64,000 nt of DNA from Amoebophrya sp. A120 (lineage: Eukaryota; Sar; Dinophyceae; Syndiniales; Amoebophryaceae). Position numbers and translations under genes: made by a program. The notes beneath the pieces were generated by a model. That model was not told the DNA's origin and did not search any database. It worked only from the letters and a program-made list of their open reading frames with translations. Positions within the stretch are counted from its first letter, which is position 1, and the number at the start of each line of letters is the position of its first letter. The stretch lies in NCBI GenBank assembly GCA_905178155.1, contig CAJINV010000002.1:8575224-8639223 (forward strand), written 5' to 3'. Positions 35,371-46,813 of this stretch are shown piece by piece.

Positions 35371-36113
35371 TCAAGTATAGTTACATCCCAACTGTTTCGT
35401 ATCTGTGCGTGCCCATGCGAAGAACCGACGCTCTCGCAATAACAAAAAAGTGTCGCAGCTTCGGGCTGTAGTTGCTAAGTACATACAAAACTTGCCGACG
35501 GAAGAGTTAGTGATAGTGTCAATTGCGTTCGCATTATTCCTTTCAAGAAGGATTAGTTTTAGTTCTCGGATGAAGTCTTGATCTTCGCGCCAGCCTTTTA
35601 TTGCAGAGAAAAAATCCATTCTGTCTGCAACACTTACATCAATACATATACATTCTCTCTCTCTGTCATTAAATGAAAATAAAAAGCTATAATTATGAAT
35701 AGCGGTCCTCAAAATTAGGAAGCGTAGTAAAAATCACGTAGGTATACGACCACGCATTCCAGACTGTGATCCTTGTTCTCCATGCCTGTTGGGGCGCAAG
35801 TTTCGTGAATTGTATTGAGTACTACGAATGTTGAAAAAAGTAAGTAGCAAATATCATAAACCATAGAAAATATAGAAAACGACGAGAACTTGCACGATAG
35901 CATTCTGCTTCGGAAAAATTCTCTTCTCATGAAGGTACTTCTTGCCTGCTTCCATTTCCAGGAGAAAAGCAGCACAGCCAAAAGCGATGCTGGTGCGCCC
36001 TCCGGACAACTGACCGCGTAGAAATTATACGAGATTGTCTGCTCAGTTTGAGATTTGATTATAGTTTGACTTTGACGACTTCCTTTTGAATAACCTTCCT
36101 CATGCATCTTCAT
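35371..36113 (-). CDS. Candidate small gene, partly hydrophobic, unrecognised
   Basis: An acceptor near 36016 (GCGGTCAG) opens a frame LSGGRTSIAFGCAAFLLEME, followed by a basic turn and NAIVQVLVVFYIFYG, which looks like two short membrane segments. A second exon-like frame (35371-35640) reads MDFFSAIKGWREDQDFIREL and has even, protein-like composition. Whether these are one gene is not shown. I recognise no family. Confidence 0.3.
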
Positions 36114-36211
36114 AAAGAGTTCTGTATCTTCGTGATGTAACGGTTATTTCGCGGAGATTAAACTACAGACTCAGCAAGGTGGTCGTTTGCAACTACACCT
36201 GGAAATTAATT

Positions 36212-37868
36212 TTACACGTCGTCGTCGTCGCTCATAAATTCCGGAAACGGTTCTTTCCCGCTGCCCGCCGCCACGTAGGTGACCTGCCCAGCACCCGGCT
36301 GCACAGCCCCCATGGGAGCCCCCACCAGAATGTTCTGCTTGTTGTAGTGGATGCCCCAGATCGGCGCCTGCCAGCAGCAGCACACGTAGCAACCGATGAG
36401 GCCCGAAGTGGGCGTATGCATCGCAAATATGTCGACTACTGGAACATGAAACGTATGAAGATGCTAGAGCTACAATGTGTTTTTCCAGAGGACCAAATGC
36501 GCTTTACATGAGCCAAGTGTGTTGCTGTGCGAGCTGTTGCGCACGTATCTTATGGCACTACGCAGAAAATGAAGAGGAAGCAACTTCCCTCATAGAAGAA
36601 ATTGAAAGACGAGGCTAAGTCCTTGGGAGAGCTATACAAATTGATTTCCAGCGGCCTATGTATGACATATTTGCGATTGATAAATCGGAATAAAAAGTAA
36701 AATCACGATCAAGGTGCATCCCTCATAGTTCAGCGCCGTGCACCAGGGGCAACAGAATCTTAGGCAACAGTTCGGATACGGTATGCAATAAAAACATCTC
36801 AGGATAAGTTTTCGGGAAAATGCGGATTGCTTTTCTTGACTACCATAACCTGCAACAAGCTGGTGGTGCGCAATTCGTATAATTCGCACTCTTCTATATT
36901 ATCAACGTGCTTGAACGGCAACAAGCATGAAAAATTTTGCTGTTCTTTTGCAATATGACACAGGAGGATTCGATACTCTTCTCAGTATTGGCTGCTCATT
37001 TTTCTTTGACGAATTTCATCTGTGCTTGTGCTTGTCATAGTCACCCACAGAAAACGAACCAGGCGGACAAGAATTTTACACTTTGCAAAAATCGCATTTC
37101 CGTATAAAGATCCTGAGGAGCGAGTAAGTTAAAAGTGGATATTGACCCGCTTGTCGCAACCGCACACACCAATCGGGTTTTTGTCGTCGCGGCACGACGT
37201 AGCCGGACGCGAGTCGTTCTGAATCACCATTACCGGGGCTTGCGGAGATGCAGCCGCCGCTATCCTGTGTAATAATTCCCTTTCCCTTCTCTGTGATTGT
37301 CATCTATCCCTTTGTTCTTCACATACAGAAAATATTATAGAGGATCCTCTATACCTCTGATGACGTGCGTTGCCTGTAGGCTGACACCTTAACGCAAAGA
37401 TGGGCGGAACCACAACTCTATATTTCCCGCAACACACTTTGATATATAATTAAAGCCTTAGAGTTGTGTCCTCCGAGTAGTTTGTTGCTACTATGAAAGA
37501 TGCCGGGGTAGCGTTAGTTGTGTCAACATATAATGCAACATATTCCTGTTTGTGCCTAGGTAGTACTCAGCGTTTCTTCATGCTACTAGCGAACCTTGTT
37601 GAACACTGGCACAGGCACTGCGGAGAGAAAATTATCACACATGATAGGCGCCGGAGGCGGAGGCGGCGCACCATAGTAGTAGTTGACCTGATAGAACATG
37701 AGTAAGAATTGGAGTTGTGTAGAGTATTGCCAAAACTAGCGAGGAGCCGCTCAAGAGCTGAAAAGAAAGATAAAGAAGCATGGCAGAATAAGTAAACAAA
37801 GGGGCATTACGTTGTAAAGGTTCATTCTTGGAAAGGTTCAAATTTGGTACCTGACCGGGAGCAGACAT
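36212..37868 (-). CDS. Cys-rich small membrane protein, PLAC8-like
   Basis: Start ATG at 37868: MSAPGQ, then a GT-AG intron to VNYYYGAPPPPPAPIM, then an exon near 37140-37270 with SCRDDKNPIGVCGCDKRV, an exon near 36660-36780 with CCLRFCCPWCTALNYEGC and a hydrophobic run TLIVILLFIPIY, and a last exon ending at 36212 with GLIGCYVCCCWQAPIWGI and an acidic tail EFMSDDDDV. Dense Cys pairs next to hydrophobic segments, after a Pro/Tyr-rich N terminus, resemble PLAC8-type proteins, which are membrane-associated and often palmitoylated. Exon borders in the middle are approximate, and the family assignment is tentative. Confidence 0.45.
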
Positions 37869-39003
37869 GTTGTTCGTCTGCTTTTTCTTCTACCCGACAA
37901 GAAGACAGTACAGATGTCGGAGTGGTGCCGGTGCGTTGAAGCAGGAGCGCGGGCTGCGACTGAGTATGAGTTTCGCGTCTTTGTCTTAGTTGCTCAGCGT
38001 TATATTCCAATCAGCACCACAGAGGTGATGAAATCGATATAATTCTCTGTTTGCAGTACCGTCGGGAGAGGCTGTCGTTCTTATTTCTTTTGATTGTTCT
38101 TCTTCTTTCCGAAGCGGAGGTCTTGCAAAATAAAAAAGGAAGTTGTAAGTATACAGGGTGAGTAGAAGTTCTTCAGGACGTTGGATTTGAAGTACTAGCA
38201 AATCAAGCACTAGCACCTGTTGCATTTCAATATGATGTTTGCAGTGGAAAGGCTAAGCCTATGACATGTCCGGTGGTCAACACACACGATAAAGGCCTTT
38301 AGAGCGCTTCTCCCGGCGAAGACAGGGGACAAATACGAAGCAGAGGGACCGAAACTCTGATGACTGCTGGTCACCATTCCGTTCTTTCAGGACCGAACTA
38401 AAGAATTATTATTCAGTTTCACACTGTCGATACGAAATACCGAAGGTTCGGGTACACAAAAATGTCAAACCGAAAAAATAGACTCGCGGAGAGAAGTTTA
38501 GGGAGCACGATTCATCACACAGAGATGGAGATCCAAAGAGGACTACCACTACACTCTCAACGAATAGGCTTTATTACACCACACACCGAAAAGATGTTGA
38601 TCTTTTTTGTATTTGTTCTGCAAGCAAAAATAGAAATACCGAAAACAAGATTCTGATTGTTGTTGTTCGCACCACATGACGACCGAAATAAAAATAGGAA
38701 ACACCGACACCAAGCCCGTCGAAAAACCGCACAACAAGAACTAGCAAGCTCCAGCTCAACGCCTTGCACGTAGTCAGTCGCCTTGCTCGTAGTCATGCTT
38801 CACTTGACTTGGCATAGCAAGTACATGTAACAAGTGCTTCCATTTGGGAGCTTGCCGAGCTCCCTCTCGTTTGCGGTCTTGTATCGATGTATGTATGAAG
38901 CTTTGCGTTTATTCACGACACTGCTGGCACGTTGCAGCTACGCAAGCCACCGATGGCATGATCAGAGCACTCTCGTAGTCCTCAAATCTGGTCCTTCCCC
39001 AGA
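37869..39003. other. Intergenic stretch, no gene seen
   Basis: No recognisable coding frame on either strand and no inverted-repeat element noticed. Contains the 5' flank of the Cys-rich gene and the 3' flank of the tether gene. Confidence 0.5.
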
Positions 39004-42000
39004 TCATGTTGAAAAAAGCTTCTGTGCCAGTGTCGAACTCTTTCGCTCTTCTGCGTCTTGATGCTGTTGCTGTTTTTTTTCGGACAAAGTGGACATTTTT
39101 TCATCCCGACCTCCGAAAAGCAAACTCTCAACGATTTTCGGATGCTGGTGCGCGAGAGTTCGCAGGAGCTCCAACAAATCTCGAAAATCCTGCTCCTCTT
39201 GGTTGCTGTGGGTCTTGTTAGTACCTGCTCCCGCCTGCTGCTGCTCAAGAAGGTGTTGCCGCTGCCCTTGGCCTTGCTGGACACTAGCGGCCAGTTTCGC
39301 CTGCAACTTGTCAATTTTCATTTTCAATTTCCGGTTTTCCTTTTCTTTCTCCCCGAGTTCTTCCCGTAAAAGCCCCAGATTCATTTCCGACTGGGACAGC
39401 AGAAAGGCCGGGGTCATGCTATCGGCGAGGAGGGTGTTCAAGTGGTTTCTGTTGATGGTCTTTTCTTTGTCGTCGTGAATCACCGTCACATTCCCGGACG
39501 AAAATCCGGCTCCTGTGCGGCCTCCACTGGCATTGTAAAAGTCCGGCGCCATCAAATTGTTCGCTCTTGACTTCCGCCCCGATGGCGAGGAACCACCACT
39601 GCTCGTGGTTCCATGTCGATGAAGAACAGTGTAGAGTTGGGTGAACCCAAAACTGCGACTGCGCAGTGTCTGCAGTTCCGTGTAGATGGCGTCTATTTCC
39701 TTCCGGAGCTGCAGATTTTCATTCCTCACTTGGTGACAGTTTTCCTCCATGGCGCGCAGTGAGTCCTTGTACTCCTCTACCATCATCAGGGATTCGTTTT
39801 GGTAATTCTTGTTCTCTCGCCCCGACTTCGGTTGACTTTGCAAGGAACCGGCTTGACCCCCACGATTTTCCCTCTTTCTCAGGTAGCTGCCCACCAACGT
39901 CTTCGGCAAATTCAGCTTCTCGACCAGGAAAAAACGAAAGTCCCGCGTCATCAGCAATTGCTGGTCGCGCACGCCGGTTGCAATCCTTGCATCATGGGCC
40001 TGGACCGAACTTGCCACCTTCTTGGCGGTACCTCTACTACCTCCCCTGTTCTTCAACAGCGCGCAGCTTGGTGGGCGGATTGACATCACGGCGCTGTGGA
40101 TCTGTGCGAAGCTCCTGTCCATGGTTGTTCCAGCGGCAGCAGCTGTCGAACCCCCGCTCCCAGAAAGAAGTTGCTCCAATAGCTCGGGACACAAGGGCAG
40201 CCACTGTACCAGAATACACTGTAACAGCAGCTGGAGGTTTCTTGCAGTCACTGTGGAGGGTGTACTAGCTAAGCTAGCGTCGTTGAGATTACTCTGCTGG
40301 AACGACCTGGTCGCCGCTCCTACGTTGCTTGGACTGCTGGTTGATGTCACTCCTGCCATCATGCCTGTGCTTCCTGCTTTCTCCTCCAAGAACTGCGCGC
40401 AGTGGTGCAAAAGTTCCAGCACCCTGATGCAAACCAGGGTGCTGTGGTCGGCAATCTGTTGCTGGAACGCCGCGCAGTTGTGGCTCCAGATGGAAACCAC
40501 TTCGAGGGAAGCGAGCAGCGTGGTCAGCTCCGAACAGTGGTTGGACAGCGTGACCGGCACCGCCCCTGCGACAATCGAGACTGCTGTAGTAGAGGCACTG
40601 CCTGCAGCCTGGTCTCCTTCCGCCTCCTCTGCGATCAGCTGGTCCAGAATCTCTCCATGTTCCTGTAGCAGCTCCCGAAACCGTCCGGACGTCAACAGAC
40701 TGGCGGAAAACCGCAAGAAGAGCTGGAGAAACAGCTCCAGTAGTGGAATGCGCTCGACGAGCCCTGGTATTGTCCGGAGAGGAACCGTGGACAGTGGATG
40801 GACTGGTGTAGACGACGGCGCATTGTCTACTTCGTGGTGAAGACCACCAGTGGATGAGCTATTCGCAGGACCAGCAGTGTGGAGCAGCGTTTCCAGAAAC
40901 AGCAGTGCGAAGTACATACTTTCTGCCTGCGGCTGCGACTCGTGCGCCATGAGAAGCTGATCCACCGAACAGCACATCGCCCCATTTACTGTTCCACCCT
41001 GTACTAGTTGCGCGGCCTGAAGGCCTCCTGCTCCACCGCTCGCGCTAGTATTCGTCAACACCGCACAAACAACCTTCCCGGCGAAGGGCCAGCGAACGGC
41101 GTTCTGCTGCAAGAAGTCTTTCTGTAGTTGCCGCTCCTTCTTCTTCTGCACCTGTTGTCCGAGGTCGGCGTCCATTTCGGCGACCAGGGCGTCCAGGGAG
41201 TTTTCCAGCGCGTTCTGGAACTTTCCCACGTCTTCCTGCACCCTCTTCAGGTCCTGGTCCAATCGGGCGTCAACCGGAAACATGCTGCGATTTTTGTTCC
41301 CTCCTGACCCAACGCCACCGCCTCCGAATCTACGTGTTCCTCTAGTATCCTGTCCTCCCATCGCAGCAGTCGACATCATTTGGTCGTCGAAGTCATGCAG
41401 GTCCTCTTTGAAAAAACTCTGCGTTAAAAAATCCCGCAGGTCGGCATTGGCCTTACATAAGTTTAGCACCAACTCCAGCAGCGGGAGACGGATGAACTCC
41501 CTGAACACGTAAAAACAGGCTTCATCTTCCTCCGTGTTAGATGCAGTGGTCTGCAAGTAGTTGGAGGGGGAAGTGCCGTCTGCCGATGCTGTCGAAAATA
41601 CCAGCGAAACCGGCATCCAGGGCGAACTCGCCAGGACCGGCTTTGCTGAACGCTGCTGAGATGAAGTAGTCGCACTGTTGATATTTCCGGTGTTGTTCGC
41701 CGCGTCGGAATCTGCGCCTGCGAATTGCTCTTGCACCAAGATGGAGGTTGTCACGGGAAGTTGTTCCTCACTGAGATTCAACAAAAGCAGGCTCACCAAT
41801 CCGTAAATCAACGCGCCGCCGCAAGGACAGGGTTTTAGCATCAAGGAGTTGTCCGCGGAGGAGTTCACGTTGTTTCCTTCTTCCGTGTTAGAAGCACTAT
41901 TACCGGCATCATGATCTTCGTAGTGCGTCCAAAAAGGCGAGCGGTAATACCACGATCTTTCGGGCTCGAAGTCGCGGACCAGCTGGCTGAAGAGAGCGGA

Positions 42001-43731
42001 CTGAGACAACGACAAGTGCTTGCTTGCTGAAGTAGATGCGCTGGAAGATGAGACAGCGAATTGCTTGATGAGATCGATGATTTTCCTCGCCAAGACGGGG
42101 TTGTAGCGAATCACCAAAAACAGCGCTTCCGTCAAGTGCTGCAAGATGTAGGGCGTGCGAAGCAGAGTCGCGGCGTTCGCCTCGCGCTCGGAAAATGCTG
42201 CGCTGTCTTGCGTTGACGTTGTTCCTGATAGAGAAGAACCCCCTTCGTTCGCCCGGTTACTGCTCCCACCAGAGGAACAGTTCAGAAACACCGACAACAC
42301 ATCCAGCAATGGCTCGCAGGTCTGGAATAGCCGCCGCTGAAACGGCTTGGCATTCCGAGGACTAGCAGTTGTGGCCCCAGCAGTAGCGGACCTGCTGTGC
42401 TGGCCAACACAAGAACTAGACTCCTGCTGCAAAGCCTCAAGTCCTTGCTGCAAGACGTTCTCGGCGAACCGTTCGCGACGGTGCATAGTTGACTCGCCGT
42501 ACATTCCCGCAGATGACGTCCCATTTGATACTGACGTCGAGCTGTTCATCAGTTCCTCCTCAAAAACAGCTTTCAAATGTGCCTGGAAGTGCTGGCCGAA
42601 CAGGCTCCACAGTCGCGACACTAAATCTGCTTCCCGGAGGTACTTGCAGCCCCGTTCCGTCTGGAGCAGGAGAATCAAGATGCGGATCGGGGCGGCGCTC
42701 TGATGCAACTTGCCGCTCGCAGCCATGGCCTCTTCCAACGCTTCGATGGACAGAAGCGGCTCGGAGTCATCACTGTGGTCCTGTTGAAACTCCTCGTCAA
42801 AACCCCCTTGTAGGTCCGGGATTTGTCGTTGCCCGAGGTTCCCTGCACTGCCGCCCAGAAGGAACTCAAACAACCCCTGCATAATTAAAATGTTCGCCAC
42901 CATGCTGCTCTGCTGGTTCGTGCCCCTTGTGATGCGCAGCATCTCGTCGCCTTCGAGTAAGGAAATCACAAAGTTCAGGCACTCGTTGCGCACGAAGGCG
43001 CTCGACTGATGCAGGGTTTCCAGGAGGACCTGAAACACCAAGGGAGTTTGCAACAGGGATTCCTCCAGGTGGCGCGGGAAAAACTCGTGGAGCACCGCGA
43101 GCAGAGCAAACACGTCCGCGCGAATGTATAGCAGGTCGTTCAAATTGGTCGTCCCCGAGTCGTCCTGATTCGTGCTTGCAGAAACCAGGAGCTTGAGAAA
43201 CAGTTTCGCCTCCTCAGACTCGTAGAATATCGTCTTCGCGTAGGCGTGTTTATCTACTCCAGAATTAATACTGCTGGTGTTGTTCTTTCTGCTGGAAGAG
43301 GACGAAGATGATGAGGACGAGCCTATTCGCTTCGGCTCCGACGCAAACAGCTTCAAAAGCTCCAGCATGTCCGATAACGCCACACAATCCTGCTCGTCAC
43401 TCAGATCGAGTCGCTGCTCGCTGCCCCGTTCCCCACCCTCCAGAAGCCGGGAGACAAGATTCTTGAACTGCTTCAGCACCACGAGTAAACTCGCGTCCGC
43501 CGCGAGCGACACCATGGTCGTAGGAGCTTGCTTGTTCTGGTGCTCGGCCGACCGATTTCTGTCCGGCGACGTGCCGGAGTTTGTTCCGCCTTGCTGTCCG
43601 GCCGCGACATTTTGCTGAATCGCGAGCCGCTGGATGCGCTTGACTGCCGTGAAGTCACCGCGTTTCAAGTCCTCGACCTCGGAGGTGAGATCGATGTGCA
43701 CGTCGAGGGACGACAAAATGTTGGCGAACAT
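39004..43731 (-). CDS. p115/USO1-like vesicle tethering protein, intronless (1575 residues)
   Basis: p115/USO1 is a long Golgi tether with an armadillo-repeat head and a coiled-coil tail, acting in ER-to-Golgi transport. This single 4.7-kb frame has the same build. The head is alpha-helical with leucine-rich repeats: VFQVLLETLHQSSAFVRNEC, LLSIEALEEAMAASGKLHQS, PIRILILLLQTERG, ALIYGLVSLLLLNLSEEQLP, FREFIRLPLLELVLNLCKA. The segment GKVVCAVLTN, AMCCSVDQLL and SMYFALLFLETLL recalls the conserved end of the p115 head. Coiled coils run at about residues 1340-1400 and 1480-1520. Ser/Asn/Gly-rich inserts between repeats, absent from typical family members, make it nearly twice the usual length. Start at 43731 (MFANILSSLDV) is the first ATG. 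Other armadillo-fold proteins remain possible. Confidence 0.55.
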   Translation of the reverse strand: MFANILSSLDVHIDLTSEVEDLKRGDFTAVKRIQRLAIQQNVAAGQQGGTNSGTSPDRNRSAEHQNKQAPTTMVSLAADASLLVVLKQFKNLVSRLLEGGERGSEQRLDLSDEQDCVALSDMLELLKLFASEPKRIGSSSSSSSSSSRKNNTSSINSGVDKHAYAKTIFYESEEAKLFLKLLVSASTNQDDSGTTNLNDLLYIRADVFALLAVLHEFFPRHLEESLLQTPLVFQVLLETLHQSSAFVRNECLNFVISLLEGDEMLRITRGTNQQSSMVANILIMQGLFEFLLGGSAGNLGQRQIPDLQGGFDEEFQQDHSDDSEPLLSIEALEEAMAASGKLHQSAAPIRILILLLQTERGCKYLREADLVSRLWSLFGQHFQAHLKAVFEEELMNSSTSVSNGTSSAGMYGESTMHRRERFAENVLQQGLEALQQESSSCVGQHSRSATAGATTASPRNAKPFQRRLFQTCEPLLDVLSVFLNCSSGGSSNRANEGGSSLSGTTSTQDSAAFSEREANAATLLRTPYILQHLTEALFLVIRYNPVLARKIIDLIKQFAVSSSSASTSASKHLSLSQSALFSQLVRDFEPERSWYYRSPFWTHYEDHDAGNSASNTEEGNNVNSSADNSLMLKPCPCGGALIYGLVSLLLLNLSEEQLPVTTSILVQEQFAGADSDAANNTGNINSATTSSQQRSAKPVLASSPWMPVSLVFSTASADGTSPSNYLQTTASNTEEDEACFYVFREFIRLPLLELVLNLCKANADLRDFLTQSFFKEDLHDFDDQMMSTAAMGGQDTRGTRRFGGGGVGSGGNKNRSMFPVDARLDQDLKRVQEDVGKFQNALENSLDALVAEMDADLGQQVQKKKERQLQKDFLQQNAVRWPFAGKVVCAVLTNTSASGGAGGLQAAQLVQGGTVNGAMCCSVDQLLMAHESQPQAESMYFALLFLETLLHTAGPANSSSTGGLHHEVDNAPSSTPVHPLSTVPLRTIPGLVERIPLLELFLQLFLRFSASLLTSGRFRELLQEHGEILDQLIAEEAEGDQAAGSASTTAVSIVAGAVPVTLSNHCSELTTLLASLEVVSIWSHNCAAFQQQIADHSTLVCIRVLELLHHCAQFLEEKAGSTGMMAGVTSTSSPSNVGAATRSFQQSNLNDASLASTPSTVTARNLQLLLQCILVQWLPLCPELLEQLLSGSGGSTAAAAGTTMDRSFAQIHSAVMSIRPPSCALLKNRGGSRGTAKKVASSVQAHDARIATGVRDQQLLMTRDFRFFLVEKLNLPKTLVGSYLRKRENRGGQAGSLQSQPKSGRENKNYQNESLMMVEEYKDSLRAMEENCHQVRNENLQLRKEIDAIYTELQTLRSRSFGFTQLYTVLHRHGTTSSGGSSPSGRKSRANNLMAPDFYNASGGRTGAGFSSGNVTVIHDDKEKTINRNHLNTLLADSMTPAFLLSQSEMNLGLLREELGEKEKENRKLKMKIDKLQAKLAASVQQGQGQRQHLLEQQQAGAGTNKTHSNQEEQDFRDLLELLRTLAHQHPKIVESLLFGGRDEKMSTLSEKKQQQHQDAEERKSSTLAQKLFST

Positions 43732-44162
43732 GTTGCTTATGTGTGTTTTGATCTATTCGAAAATGAAGTTGAAGAGGGCTCAGAATGATAATTCTGGAGA
43801 AACTGGAATCTCGACCAAGAGAAAGGTAAAGCTTGTTGTCGTTTCATTTTCTAAAGAACTTGTCATTAGTAGCAGCTCTGACATGAGTGTCGGCCTGGAA
43901 AGCAGAAGGCGAAAACCGATTCAAAATGTCGTGTATGTTGAGAGTCGTGATCATGTACTCAGCGTCGTGTGAAAACAGTTCCAACGGGAAGATCTTAAGA
44001 ATCAGCGAGGCATGATTGTGATCGCAAGTAGTTGTAGTCACCGGAGACGAATACTTTGTTCCCCATGTCGCGGAGGAAAACCGACCATTACGAGAACATC
44101 ACGTCGGTGATACAACATCAGGTTTGATGATAAGCCCACTGCGGAGGAACAGTGAACGCCTC
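43732..44162. other. Intergenic stretch, no gene seen
   Basis: About 430 bases between the stop of the coiled-coil gene and the start of the tether gene, AT-rich, no coding frame. Confidence 0.5.
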
Positions 44163-46206
44163 CTACCTAGCCAGTGCGCCGCAACGCCCACCTCCTCGCC
44201 AAATGAATGATTTCTTGATTTCTCCACCGCATTTCTTTTTGTAAAATTCGCTGCTGGTTTTCCAGATTTGCAGTTGCTGTGCCAAGTCTTGCTTTTCTTG
44301 CACTAGAGTTGCGGTTTCTTCTTTCAAGGATTCGCACGCCTTTGATTGCCTTGCACACAAGAGTTCCAGTTCGTCAAATCGTCGCTGCAACTCCAATATG
44401 CATTGCAAAAGTATCGCACTCGTATAAATGCATTGCAAATTTCCCCAGCATGAGTAGAAATAAAATTTGTCATGCGGATTTACCTTAAGAAAAAAATTTG
44501 TAATGCATGACTGCAATACGAGTACGATACTTGCACAGGATATCCAGGGCAAAGTCCTTCAAATTCCGGTTTTGCTCCTTCAGCTCCGCCTGTTCTTGCC
44601 GAATGTTTTTCTCGTCCTCGAAGCTCAGGCAGGTCTTTTGCTTCTCTTCTAAAGCATCAAATTGGTTTTGCAGTCTTTCCTTCTCCAAATTCGCTTTACC
44701 TAGTTCCGTCACTGCACCATTCAGTCTTTCCTCCAAGCACGACGTTTTCTCCAGCAGGAACGAATTCTCCGCGTTCACGCGCTCGTTGTCTTGCTGCAGA
44801 ATGGTGGCGACTTTCTGGCTCTCCTGGACTTCCTTCTGCAGATGCAGCTTGCAATCCTGCGCTTCCAGCAGCCGCTCGTGGAGGTGCCTGTTTTCTCGGT
44901 GGAAAATCTCCTGGTCCTTTCCCAACGCGGTCAAACTGTGCTCCAGCAGCAACCGCTTCTCCTTTTTCAGCGCCTCTAACTCGGTATGCAATGCGTCGTT
45001 GCGCTTCTTGTACTCGAAATTGTACGTTTCGGCCTGTCTCAGCTCCGCTTGCAGATCGTGAACTTCGAATTCTAGCTCGATCGCGGTTTTCTTCTTGATG
45101 GAGGTGGGATTCTGGCTGATACTCGATGTTGGAGCACCGACTGACTGGTCGGGCTCGGGTTCGACTACAGTTTCCTGTTTTGCGCGACAGCTTTGATGTT
45201 CATCGCTGGACAAGGGAAATGGACAAGCGTCTTGCTCGCCATGCTCTGCGAAGATCATCTCCTGCCCAGGAGGCAATTTCAGTTCCTTCATGAACAAATT
45301 CGCGCCGACCGCGTCCGCAGCAGTCAATGCGATTGAGGAGTTTTTACTACTGATGTAGTTGAGCGCCGCCGTACAAGAATTGTATGCCGAAGAAAACGAT
45401 GAAGAACCACCATCAGTGCCAACCTGGAAATTACTCCCGCTTGCTCCGCTCATCCCGTACAGTTCTGCCGGGGAGAACATCGGCGGGGGCGGCGGACTGG
45501 GGAACGCGTCGGACTCTTTGCTGTCGGACAAGCCCAGGTCCGACGGTTTCAACTTTTGCAACATGCTGCCCTTCTCGGCGGAGGTGTAGGTCGGCGTCTG
45601 AGTTTGCAGCATTGCTGGATTTTTGACCTGGTGATGCTCTTCTGGCGCAGAACTCGCAAAGGGCTGCTGCCGCTGCTGATCCAAATCCTCGTCATGCTCA
45701 TGCCCTGTTCCTGTCGTCGCATCAAGAGGATCAGTGTGCAAATACAGGCGGGCTCGGTCGTCCTCACCGGCTTCGGCAGCGAAGTGCTCGCTTGTGCTTC
45801 TGCTAGTAGCGGGGTTTGATTTTTTCTGCTCCTGTTGGTCTTCAACAGTAGCGCCAATGCGACTAAGACCTCCGCCTTTCAAAGGAGAAATGAACTGGAT
45901 GACTCCTTTCTTGTTCTCCGGGGATGCTGCTGTTCCGCTCTTCGTGTTGCAGACGTTTTTGTCCGTGTCGATGGTTTTATCCAAAACGGCAGCTGGAATT
46001 TTTTGCTGCGCATTAGCGCCGTCTGCCAGTTTACGAAAATCGTGGCCATCACGGACGCCAGCGCTCGTAGCGTCCCGATCCTCAACGCCAGAGGCAAGCG
46101 CGCATTGCTCCTCCTGCATGCGCTCGAGAAAGCTCTGCATGTCCCGGAGAGTCGGAGAGGCCGACACATCGGTGGGCTTACAAGTCGCGCTCGCTGCTTC
46201 TGGCAT
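44163..46206 (-). CDS. Coiled-coil protein of unknown role (630 residues, one introner intron)
   Basis: Starts MPEAASATCKPTDVSASP at 46206. The N-terminal 340 residues are Ser/Gln/Asp-rich and probably disordered. From about residue 345 to 620 there is a continuous heptad-type coiled coil (for example ALKKEKRLLLEHSLTALG and LEERLNGAVTELGKANLEK). The tail is KKKCGGEIKKSFIWRGGG. The one intron is the introner at 44397-44542; removal with one duplication gives DFAL-ELQRRFDELELL, keeping both frame and heptads, and the total is 631 codons with the stop. Exons are 44163-44396 and 44548-46206. Long coiled coils occur in motor, centrosome and Golgi proteins; nothing decides between them. Confidence 0.7.
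44397..44542 (-). mobile_element. Introner element (146 bp) in the coiled-coil gene
   Basis: Left end TATGCATTGCAAAAGTATCG, right end read inward TATCCTGTGCAAGTATCGTA, both continuing into CACTCGTA/ACTCGTA. Flanks are TCCAA (44392-44396) and TCCAG (44543-44547), a 5-bp duplication with one change. Interior carries TTTGTCATGCGGA. The same family as the element at 24159-24377, shortened in the middle. Confidence 0.88.
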
Positions 46207-46813
46207 TTTGTTTGATCCTTTTCGCGCGCTCTTGTGTCAATCGGCAGATTTTTCCGCTCTTTACTCTCTTACGCGGATCATGTGCGTATCCATCTGCGCA
46301 ACGGCCGAAAACTACATCAAGCAATACGAATCGGCGTCAGACCTCCTGATTCATTTCTTGCACCATCAGGTTCAGGTTGTTGCTCTTATGGCTCTTGAAA
46401 CAATCTCTCAACAGCTTCATCATCACCATTCGCTCGATATGTCCGAACCCTCAAACCCTCGTGGTAGCAGCAGATTGCAGCTTCACTGAAAAGGAACACA
46501 AACACAAAAAAGATGACAGACAAGTAAATTCAAGATTAACTCTGTTCAGTAGCCACAGGCAAGCAATGCGGAGCTGACGCACTAGGAGGACGAAGACGAA
46601 GCAACAGCAAGTCGATCGTCCGCGTGCTGCATTTTGCCTTGTTGTTAAATTATTGTTAGTCAGTGTCAGAGGTACCCATGCAAGTATACATCAATCTTCT
46701 TTCGAAGAGGTCATCCACACGAGAATGTCCACATTCGTTCGCCGCGTGATCTGGAAAACGTGCGTTGTCAGTTTGGCCCGTCTCGCCGCTTTCCCCGCCG
46801 GGGCAGTACTAGT
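46207..46813. other. Intergenic stretch, no gene seen
   Basis: Between the coiled-coil gene start and the stop of the ITFG1-like gene. No coding frame recognised. Confidence 0.5.

Noticed and set aside
44485-44542. Coding use of the 44397-44542 element (the frame is open into it)
   Set aside because: The extension ends in an early stop and breaks the heptad pattern, whereas removal continues both frame and coiled coil.
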